Part shown: one piece after another, positions 7,527 to 13,732 of the stretch
Numbering within the stretch: the stretch's first letter is position 1
Layout of the letters: every line of letters begins with the position of its first letter
DNA from: Phycisphaerae bacterium
Lineage (GTDB): Bacteria; Planctomycetota; Phycisphaerae; SM23-33
NCBI GenBank assembly: GCA_009783465.1
Contig: WRDM01000027.1
Location: 1-37,294 of the forward strand
DNA length: 37,294 nt
Direction of reading: 5' to 3'
Notes under the pieces: model-generated
The model's database searches: none
Told to the model about the DNA's origin: nothing
The model's input: only the letters and a program-made list of their open reading frames with translations
Translations under genes and position numbers: made by a program

Positions 7527-8321
7527 ATGACGCCGGTTGGACCGATTCTGTTTTGTCGTTGTCGCCACGGCTCGCTCGTTTGTGCTGAGGACGTGCGGCG
7601 TGTGGAGGCTGCGCTGTCGGCGGCGGGCGTGGCGGTGGAGGCGGTGGACGATTTGTGCGCGTTGACTGCCGGTGGCGACGGTCGACTGGCGGCGTGGTCG
7701 GGCAGGCCGGACGTGACGATTGTCGCATGTTTTCCGCGGGCGGTACGGGCACTGTTCGCACACGCGGGCGCACCGCTGCCGGACGACGCGGTCGTGCACA
7801 ATCTCCGACAAGCCGGCCCGGCGGCGGTGCTGCGTGACGCGGGCATCTTGCCCGCGTTGGACAGCGAAGGCGGTTTGACGTTTTCCACTGACCAGCTCCA
7901 TGGAACGCACAACGCGGGCGAGACGCCCGCGTCACGTGACATGCCCGGGCCGGAGTGGCCCGCGTGGTTTCCCGTGATCGACCGCCAGCGATGCACGCGG
8001 TGCCGGAAGTGTTTGAGTTTCTGCCTCTTCAGCGTGTATGAATTCGCCGGCGACGAGGTCCGCGTCGGCAGGCCCGCCAACTGCAAAAACAATTGCCCCG
8101 CGTGCGCCCGCGTCTGCCCCGCCCGAGCGATCATCTTTCCCAAATGCAAGGACGCGCCGATTAACGGCGACGATCCCGACCTCGCCCCCGCGGGCGATTT
8201 CCGCGCCGACGCCGCAAAACTCGCCCCATCCGACCTCAAAGAAGTTCTTCGCCGCCGGGCAGAGCAAAACCAAAACGACACCGCAAAAAACACAACCAAC
8301 ACCGACGGAGGCAGCCCATGA
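7527..8321 (+). CDS. 4Fe-4S ferredoxin-domain protein carrying an in-frame repeat insertion
   Basis: A 264-residue protein with no transmembrane segment. Residues 1-104 form a domain I do not recognise (starting TPVGPILFCRCRHG). The C-terminal part has ferredoxin-type clusters: CTRCRKCLSFC, then CKNNCPACARVCP, consistent with one or two 4Fe-4S centres. Between them, residues 105-138 are encoded by a copy of the F repeat (7833-7940). Removing 102 bases between two CGTGAC copies restores a continuous frame. The tail is Asn/Thr-rich. Start: ATG 7527 is preferred over GTG 7521 because of the -10 box. Its TGA overlaps the ATG of the radical SAM gene by four bases, so the pair is translationally coupled and probably works together as electron donor and enzyme. 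Confidence 0.75.
   Translation: MTPVGPILFCRCRHGSLVCAEDVRRVEAALSAAGVAVEAVDDLCALTAGGDGRLAAWSGRPDVTIVACFPRAVRALFAHAGAPLPDDAVVHNLRQAGPAAVLRDAGILPALDSEGGLTFSTDQLHGTHNAGETPASRDMPGPEWPAWFPVIDRQRCTRCRKCLSFCLFSVYEFAGDEVRVGRPANCKNNCPACARVCPARAIIFPKCKDAPINGDDPDLAPAGDFRADAAKLAPSDLKEVLRRRAEQNQNDTAKNTTNTDGGSP
7833..7940. repeat. double-hairpin repeat, copy F3, inside a coding sequence
   Basis: Ends CGTGACGCGGGC (7833) and GCCCGCGTCACG (7925-7936) are perfect inverted copies. The inner hairpins GCGGGCATCTTGCCCGC and GCGGGCGAGACGCCCGC match copy F2. CGTGAC occurs at 7833-7838 and again at 7935-7940, which may be a target duplication; the unit between is 102 bases, 34 codons. Confidence 0.75.
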
Positions 8322-9859
8322 GCGCGACGAACGCCAACCCCCTTCAGCCGGCCGTTGTGCTCGTCGCCGACCGCACACTCAGTGCCCGCTATAACGTGCT
8401 GTTCGAGGGCATCTTCGCGACGATGCAGACGACGCAGGTGCCGTCTGTCGCAATGAAACACTTCGTCTCGCCGCGCCAGCCCTGCGACGCGACAGGCCGG
8501 GCGCTGGCCGCCCCGCTGGGCGTGCGGCGCGTCGAGGCGAGTCTGCGGGCGGCCGGCCTGTCGGCGGACGACGTCGTCGTGACCACGCCTGAATGCCTGC
8601 CGAAACTGCTGGGACCCTGGACGAAACTCGTCATGGTCAGCTCCAGCGATTTCCTTGGCCATGGCATGAGCAACACGACCACGCACAGTTTTTGGTCCGG
8701 CCGGTTGTACACGGAATTCTGGATGTCGAAGCTGATGGCGACACTTCGGCAGGCCAAGATGACGTGGGGATTTTCCATCCTTGCCGGCGGCGCGGGCGCG
8801 TGGCAACTGGTACAGGCCCCGGCGACGGCGGAGGCGCTGGGGTTTGATATCGTTTTTGACGGCTACTTCGAAGGCCGCGGCGCCGCGGTGGTACAAAACA
8901 TCGTAACGGGTCGGCCGGATGCCTATGCCGCCGCGGTTGTCGCCGAGGCGACGTGTTGCGTTGAAAAAATCAAACCGATCCTTGCCCCCTCGACACTCGG
9001 CGTGATCGAACTGTCTCGCGGCTGCGGCAAGGGGTGCGGCTTTTGCGTGATGGGCACCAAGCGGATGGATCACCTGCCGCCGGAGTTGATCCTCGCCGAC
9101 GTGGAGACCAACGCCCGCGGCGGTCAGCCGAACATCGTCAGCTCCAGCGAGGATTTCTTCCGCTACGGCGGCACGGGGCCGCACGTGAATTACGACGCCC
9201 TGGCCAGCCTGCTCGAACGGATGCGGCAGATCAAAGGCCTGCGGTTCATGCAGGCCGACCACGGCAACGTTTCCAGCGTGTTGCAATTCGACGTCGCCCA
9301 GCTTCGCGAACTTCGCCGCCTGCTGGAGTGGGACCATCCCAGCAAATACCAATGGGTCAATCTCGGCGTGGAGAGTGCCAACGGCGAACTGGTGCGGGCC
9401 AACTGTCCGGGGAAACTCACGCCCATCAACGGCGACTGGGAGGACATGGTTCGCGGCGCGGTGGCAAGGCTGGTCGAGAGCGGCTGGTTCCCGGTGATCA
9501 GCCTCGTGCTGGGGCTGCCGGGTGAAACCCCCGACGACGTCGCCCGCACGCGAAAACTCGTCGACTGGCTCGACGGCCAGGGCGTGGTCGTGTTCCCCGT
9601 TTTCCACGAGCCGATCCGCCCCGGCGACGACGAGAAACGATTCACCGTCAACAGTCTCACGCTGGCGCACCTGGAGTTGTACTCGGCCTGCTACGAAATC
9701 AATTTTCGCCGCGTGCCGAAACTCTACGCGGACAACCAGCGTGCTGGCGGCGTGAGCTGGCTCAAGCGAACGGCCATCCAGGTGCTCGGCAAAACGGAAG
9801 TGCGTGCCTGGCGGAAAAATTTCCGCCGACAACGTCGGCGGATCGAGAGCGGGAGGTAA
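8318..9859 (+). CDS. radical SAM protein with B12-binding-like N-terminal region (COG1032-like)
   Basis: A 513-residue radical SAM enzyme. The 4Fe-4S/AdoMet motif CGKGCGFC is at residues 236-243 (CxxxCxxC). Upstream, residues about 10-200 look like the B12-binding-type domain of this family (LGVRRVEASLRAAG, VMVSSSDFLGHG, LAGGAGAWQL), although a canonical DxHxxG cobalamin motif is absent. Later elements are NLGVESANGELVRANCPGK and ISLVLGLPGETPDD, the usual beta-4 to beta-6 strands. It overlaps the ferredoxin-domain gene by ATGA and lies upstream of the DUF116-prenyl synthase gene, so its substrate may be an isoprenoid or the product of that cluster; this is inference. The last bases, GGGAGG, would serve as ribosome site for the broken small gene that follows. 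Confidence 0.85.
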   Translation: MSATNANPLQPAVVLVADRTLSARYNVLFEGIFATMQTTQVPSVAMKHFVSPRQPCDATGRALAAPLGVRRVEASLRAAGLSADDVVVTTPECLPKLLGPWTKLVMVSSSDFLGHGMSNTTTHSFWSGRLYTEFWMSKLMATLRQAKMTWGFSILAGGAGAWQLVQAPATAEALGFDIVFDGYFEGRGAAVVQNIVTGRPDAYAAAVVAEATCCVEKIKPILAPSTLGVIELSRGCGKGCGFCVMGTKRMDHLPPELILADVETNARGGQPNIVSSSEDFFRYGGTGPHVNYDALASLLERMRQIKGLRFMQADHGNVSSVLQFDVAQLRELRRLLEWDHPSKYQWVNLGVESANGELVRANCPGKLTPINGDWEDMVRGAVARLVESGWFPVISLVLGLPGETPDDVARTRKLVDWLDGQGVVVFPVFHEPIRPGDDEKRFTVNSLTLAHLELYSACYEINFRRVPKLYADNQRAGGVSWLKRTAIQVLGKTEVRAWRKNFRRQRRRIESGR

Positions 9860-9861
9860 TT

Positions 9862-10044
9862 GTGTACGGACTTCCCAAGAGTATAGATGCAACGTTTTTC
9901 AACGGCAAAGCATTGCTCCAGGCATGGAGGCGGGAACGCTGACGCTTGAATGGGATGACGGTGGAACGCTTTTCATTTATGATGACAGCTAAGGAGTACG
10001 AATCGTACACCATAACGCATGAGGAACGGTTGATTGTTGTATAG
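9862..10044 (+). pseudogene. small protein gene broken by two frameshifts
   Basis: Three pieces in successive frames join into one plausible protein of about 60 residues. GTG at 9862 starts YGLPKSIDATFFNGKALLQ; from about 9923 a second frame gives MEAGTLTLEWDDGGTLFIYD to the TAA at 9990; from about 9989 the third frame gives AKEYESYTITHEERLIVV and stops at 10044. The layout (YGLPxxID..., a hydrophobic KALLQ turn, then two beta strands) is like a widespread family of small uncharacterised bacterial proteins. A GGAGG site at 9851-9855 precedes it. Function unknown. Single-base sequencing errors would be an alternative explanation of the breaks. Confidence 0.55.
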
Positions 10045-10072
10045 AAATGTCATGGTTGTTTCCAATGGCCGG

Positions 10073-10296
10073 TTCTTAGCCCCGAAGGGGCGGCGTCGGG
10101 TAGCCCAGGGTGAGCCGTACTCGGCGAACCCTGGGTTAGCAGTCCCTAAACGAACAAGCCCCGGCAGGGGTGCCTTGGCGGTATGGAACTCCAAGGCGCC
10201 CCTACGGGGCTTGGACGTTATAAAAGTCCTGTCCCCAGGGTTCGCGGAGTACCGCTCACCCTGGGCTACCCAACGCCGCCCCTTCGGGGCTAAGAA
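10073..10296. repeat. long modular palindrome, copy C with a different core
   Basis: Outer arms of 63 bases (10073-10135 and 10234-10296) are near-perfect inverted copies with the family's TTCTTAGCCCCGAAGGGGCG and TAGCCCAGGGTGAGC blocks. The core between them is not the ACGCCACTGGCC module of copies A, B and D but another inverted pair, AAGCCCCGGCAGGGGTGCC / GGCGCCCCTACGGGGCTT. It sits between the broken small gene and the DUF116 fusion gene and fills most of the 10045-10374 spacer. Confidence 0.8.
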
Positions 10297-10374
10297 TTCA
10301 ACTGTTTTTTCGAGGGAAACGGACAACGTAACGAAATGTGATGGTCCTGCCAGCGCCGCGTCGGAGGTGCCAAC

Positions 10375-12069
10375 ATGATGCGATGTGTCGATCCCCGCGT
10401 GCCGGCCGACCGCGACGAGCGGCAGCGTCTGTTTGCGCTCGCGCAGAACTACGTGGCCGATAATTCGCTACGAGGGCCGCTATCATTTACGGAGTTGGCT
10501 GCGTATGCGGATGGGCTGGTGGGGGCGGCGTCGCTGGACGCGGCGGTGCGGGACTACCTGGCGATTCTGATTCATAACGAGGTGTGGAGGCCTTTAGTGG
10601 CGGCGGTGCCGATGGACCGTCGGCTGCTGCTGTTGCCGCAGTGTTTTCGCGACCCGTCGCGCTGTACGGCGGCGATGGACGAGTTGGGGTTGCAGTGTCA
10701 CCGTTGCGGCGGATGCGTGACGGGCGAGATCGTCGCGACGGCGGAGCGGCTGGGGTATCTCGTGCTGGTGGCGGAGGGGACGGCGGTGGTGATGTCGCTC
10801 ATCGAGGCCGGGCGGGTGGAGGCCATTGTCGGCGTCAGTTGCACGGACGTGTTGGAGAAGGTGTTTCCGTACGTGGCCTCGGCGGCGGTTCCGAGCGTGG
10901 CGGTTCCGTTGGTTCGCAAGGGGTGCGAGCAGACGGCGACGGATTGGGATTGGCTGTACGAGTTCCTGACGCTCCAGGGGCCTGACAGGGGGCAGCGCAT
11001 GAATGTGGACGCCTTACGGAACGACGTGGCGTCGTGGTTTGAGCGGGCGGCGCTCGATGAGCTGCTAGCGGGCGGCGACGGCGGCGACGGGCCCGCGCAC
11101 GAATTGTCGCTGGATTGGCTGGCGCAGTCGGGCAAGCGGTGGAGGCCTTTCCTGGCCGCGTGCACGCATCAGGCGTTGCAGGACGATCCGACGGGGGCGA
11201 TTCCCGACGATTTCCGGCACGTCGCGGTGGCGGTGGAGTGTTTTCACAAGGCCTCGCTCATTCACGACGACATCGAGGATCAGGACGCGTTTCGTTACGG
11301 CCAGCCGACGCTGCACGCGCGGCACGGCGTGCCGATCGCGCTGAATGTCGGCGACATGCTGCTGGGCATGGGCTATCGCATGATCGCCTCGTGCGGCCTC
11401 TCCGGTAGCGCCAAAGCGGACATGCTCCAGGTCGCCAGCGACGGGCACTGCCAACTCTGCGCCGGCCAGGGCGCGGAACTGGCGTGGATGGCCAATCCGG
11501 TGCCGCTGAGCGTGGGCGAGGTGCTCGATATTTTCCGCCGCAAGACGGCGCCCGCCTTCGACGTGGCGCTGAGTCTGGGCGCGATCTACGCCGGCGCGGG
11601 TGGCGCGACGCGGCGAATCCTCAACGGCTTCAGCCAGTCGCTGGGCATTGCGTATCAGATTTACGACGACCTGGACGACTTCGCCGGCGGCGGCGACGGC
11701 CTCGGCGACGCCGCCGCGATGAGGCCTGGCATTCTGCTGGCCATCGCCCACGAACGGACCTCCTCCGCCGACCGCGCGCTGCTGGAGGCCCTGTGGCGGC
11801 GCGAAGCCTCGATGGCGGAAAATCTCCAGGCCGTCACGAATATTTTTCGCGTACAGAATGTGGAGGAGCATGCCCGCGAATTGATGGAACAGCACAAGGG
11901 CCGGGCGATGGCCTCGCTGGTCGCCCTCGACGGGCCTCGCGGCGACGCGATGCGCGTGCTCCTGAGCCGTGTGACGGCACGGATCTTCGGACGGGATGTC
12001 TCCGCCATGAGTTGTTGCCATGAAAAACGTAACCCGGACGCAACCGTAGCACGGGCGTCCCGCCCGTGA
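10375..12069 (+). CDS. DUF116 domain fused to trans-isoprenyl diphosphate synthase
   Basis: A 564-residue fusion. The N-terminal part to about residue 200 is a DUF116 domain: PQCFRDPSRC (Cys90, Cys97), CHRCGGC (Cys108, 111, 114), IVGVSCTD and GCEQTATD (Cys184), a cysteine set able to hold an iron-sulfur cluster. From about residue 235 it is a polyprenyl synthetase: GKRWRPFL, first aspartate-rich motif HDDIED (298-302), KTAPAFDVALSLGAI, and second motif DDLDD (431-435). All catalytic aspartates are present, so chain elongation of prenyl diphosphates is likely. The small residues Ala293-Ser294 before the first motif argue for products of C20 or longer (inference from chain-length rules). A GGAGG site precedes the ATG. 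The final residues ATVARASRP are translated from repeat F2, so the original C-terminus may have been replaced. Confidence 0.85.
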   Translation: MMRCVDPRVPADRDERQRLFALAQNYVADNSLRGPLSFTELAAYADGLVGAASLDAAVRDYLAILIHNEVWRPLVAAVPMDRRLLLLPQCFRDPSRCTAAMDELGLQCHRCGGCVTGEIVATAERLGYLVLVAEGTAVVMSLIEAGRVEAIVGVSCTDVLEKVFPYVASAAVPSVAVPLVRKGCEQTATDWDWLYEFLTLQGPDRGQRMNVDALRNDVASWFERAALDELLAGGDGGDGPAHELSLDWLAQSGKRWRPFLAACTHQALQDDPTGAIPDDFRHVAVAVECFHKASLIHDDIEDQDAFRYGQPTLHARHGVPIALNVGDMLLGMGYRMIASCGLSGSAKADMLQVASDGHCQLCAGQGAELAWMANPVPLSVGEVLDIFRRKTAPAFDVALSLGAIYAGAGGATRRILNGFSQSLGIAYQIYDDLDDFAGGGDGLGDAAAMRPGILLAIAHERTSSADRALLEALWRREASMAENLQAVTNIFRVQNVEEHARELMEQHKGRAMASLVALDGPRGDAMRVLLSRVTARIFGRDVSAMSCCHEKRNPDATVARASRP

Positions 12070-12185
12070 GTCCCACGGGCATCTTGCCCGTGGTGGTCTG
12101 CCGTGACGGGAATGCTTTGCCAACAGACTTCGTTTGCATGGACGGGACGCCCATGCGACTCACGGGCGAGACGCCCGTGCTACGG
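12044..12185. repeat. double-hairpin repeat, copy F2
   Basis: CCGTAGCACGGGCGTCCCGC at the left and GCGAGACGCCCGTGCTACGG at the right are inverted ends; inner hairpins CACGGGCATCTTGCCCGTGG and GACGGGACGCCC follow the plan of F1. It supplies the last codons and stop of the fusion gene and ends nine bases before the next gene. Confidence 0.8.
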
Positions 12186-12193
12186 GATATTGC

Positions 12194-13102
12194 ATGACCA
12201 TCGTCGAAGAGATGTTGCGTTGGATAGCCGAGGCCGACCCGCCCGCTGCCGCCGTCGCGTTTTTGCAGCGGCAGATGACCGACGACGGCGGTTTCAAAGG
12301 CCGCGGGGGCAAAAGCGATCTTTACTACACCGTCTTCGCGTTGCAGGCGCTGCTGGGGCTAAACGCCGACGTGCCTCGGCACCGCGTGCGGGAATACCTC
12401 GAACGTTTTGGCCTTGGCGACGGGTTGGACCTGGTGCATCTGGGCTGTCTGATGCGGGCCTGGTGGCTGGAGGCCGCCATGTCGACGGACGCCTCGCCCG
12501 GTAACGCCGCGCGGCGGGCCATGCGGGAGCGGGTTGAGGCGTTTCGGTCGGCCGACGGTGGGTATGGCCTGCTGCGAGGCGAGGCCTCGTCGAGCGTGTA
12601 TGCGACGTTCGTGGCCGTGTCGGCCTGGCAGGACGCGGGGCAGGCCCCGCCCGAGCCGGAGCGGCTGGCGGATACCGTGTGGGCGATGCTCGCCGATGAC
12701 GGCGGATTCGCCAACGATGCCGTGATCGCCGTGCCGACGACGCCTTCGACCGCGGCCGCCCTCACCGCGCTGCGACACCTGGGTCAAACCCCGCCCGAGT
12801 CGGCCGTGCGCTGGCTGCTCGACCGCGCCGACGGCGACGGCGGATTTTTCGCCTTCGACGGCGCGCCCGAAACCGACCTCCTCTCGACGGCGACGGCCCT
12901 GCACGCCATCAAGGAAACCCGCCTCCCCGCCGCCGCCCAGGCCGACGTCGACGAAAAACTCGCCGCCCTCGCCGACGCCAACCGACGATTCCTCTCCCGC
13001 CTCTGGACACCCGACGGCGGATTCCGAGGCAGCCTCTCCGACGACCAGGCCGACCCCGAATACACCTTCTACGGCCTGCTGACGCTGGGGCATCTGGCGT
13101 AA
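12194..13102 (+). CDS. prenyltransferase/squalene-cyclase-repeat (alpha-alpha barrel) protein
   Basis: A 302-residue protein made of prenyltransferase/squalene oxidase-type repeats. DGGF or DGGY recurs five times or more (DDGGFKGRGG, ADGGYGLLRG, DDGGFAND, DGDGGFFAFDG, PDGGFRGSLSD), each before a helix with a conserved small-residue pattern. This is the fold of the protein prenyltransferase beta subunit and terpene cyclases. I see neither the DxDD protonation motif of squalene-hopene cyclases nor the Asp/Cys/His zinc site of protein prenyltransferases (only one cysteine, in VHLGCLM). It may be a non-canonical cyclase, a transferase, or a binding scaffold. Next to a prenyl synthase, a role on a polyprenyl substrate is likely. 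No ribosome site is seen before the ATG; GTG or upstream starts would read into repeat F2. Confidence 0.75.
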   Translation: MTIVEEMLRWIAEADPPAAAVAFLQRQMTDDGGFKGRGGKSDLYYTVFALQALLGLNADVPRHRVREYLERFGLGDGLDLVHLGCLMRAWWLEAAMSTDASPGNAARRAMRERVEAFRSADGGYGLLRGEASSSVYATFVAVSAWQDAGQAPPEPERLADTVWAMLADDGGFANDAVIAVPTTPSTAAALTALRHLGQTPPESAVRWLLDRADGDGGFFAFDGAPETDLLSTATALHAIKETRLPAAAQADVDEKLAALADANRRFLSRLWTPDGGFRGSLSDDQADPEYTFYGLLTLGHLA

Positions 13103-13115
13103 ATGATGTTTTTCA

Positions 13116-13144
13116 TTGGACCCGCCGGCGCGGGTGGGTACAAT
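13116..13144 (+). promoter_or_regulatory. sigma-70-type promoter for the small ferredoxin gene
   Basis: TTGGAC (13116-13121), exactly 17 bases, TACAAT (13139-13144). Transcription would start near 13151, giving a leader of about 68 bases before the ATG at 13219. This suggests the ferredoxin is expressed apart from the upstream genes. Confidence 0.65.
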
Positions 13145-13218
13145 GCTGGTTACGCAATGGCGCCGGCTGCACGCGTGGCCGGGCGGACGCGATTGTCGCC
13201 AATTACAAGGAGTTGAAG

Positions 13219-13389
13219 ATGTCGTACAAGATTAACAGCGAGTGCACGACCTGCGGGACTTGCAAGGATTCTTGCCCCGCCGACGCGATCAAGGCCGGCG
13301 AGCCGCAGTATACGATCGACCCCGACCTGTGCATCGACTGCGGCACCTGCGTCGACACCTGCCCGATGAAGGCGATCGTCGAAGGCTGA
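13219..13389 (+). CDS. 2x[4Fe-4S] bacterial-type ferredoxin
   Basis: A 56-residue clostridial-type ferredoxin with two complete cluster motifs, CTTCGTCKDSCP (residues 9-20) and CIDCGTCVDTCP (38-49), and the pseudo-twofold symmetry usual for the family. It is a soluble low-potential electron carrier. An AAGGAG site lies before the ATG. It has its own promoter and terminator and follows the isoprenoid-type genes, so it may supply electrons to the radical SAM enzyme (8318-9859), or serve general anaerobic metabolism. Confidence 0.93.
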   Translation: MSYKINSECTTCGTCKDSCPADAIKAGEPQYTIDPDLCIDCGTCVDTCPMKAIVEG

Positions 13390-13414
13390 GCAGACAACGC
13401 AATCGTGAGCGAAA

Positions 13415-13456
13415 ACGTGGCCGGGCGTCGGTGCCCGCGCCGCGTTTTTGTTTTTT
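13415..13456 (+). terminator. rho-independent terminator of the ferredoxin gene
   Basis: A GC-rich stem (ACGTGGCCGGGC with GCCCGCGCCGCGT, one irregular pair) is followed by TTTTTGTTTTTT, 26 bases after the ferredoxin stop. Confidence 0.8.
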
Positions 13457-13550
13457 GTGAATCAAAACCCGCACGAAAAGTGGGCAAATTTTATGCGATT
13501 ACCCTGTTTTTCGCATAAAGTCAGGATGGTATCGTGTCGTCAATTATAGA

Positions 13551-13665
13551 GGCGGTTAGGCTATTAGGCTGTTAGACTGTTAGGGAGAGGCTTATGCGTC
13601 ATTTGGCCTAATGCTTCGAAGCTTGCGCCTAACAGTCTAACAGTCTAATAGCCTAACAGTCTGCC
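13551..13665. repeat. word-like palindrome with TTATG..ATTTGGCC core ('GGCTGTTAGACTGTTAG' arms)
   Basis: Left arm 13551-13590 and right arm 13624-13665 are inverted and made of GGCTATTAGGCTGTTAGACT words. Between them is GAGGCTTATGCGTCATTTGG, the core shared with 7324-7475 and 37231-37294. Together with the ferredoxin terminator this accounts for most of the gene-free 13390-13732. Confidence 0.8.
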
Positions 13666-13732
13666 GGGGCGTTTGTGTACGATGTACGTGTTAAACGAAA
13701 CGGTTCTTCCGCGAACGCGGCGGAGGTGAACG

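Noticed and set aside
12134..12193. Upstream extension of the prenyltransferase-like frame ([16 protein letters not shown])
   Set aside because: This is repeat F2 read by chance; the protein proper begins at ATG 12194.
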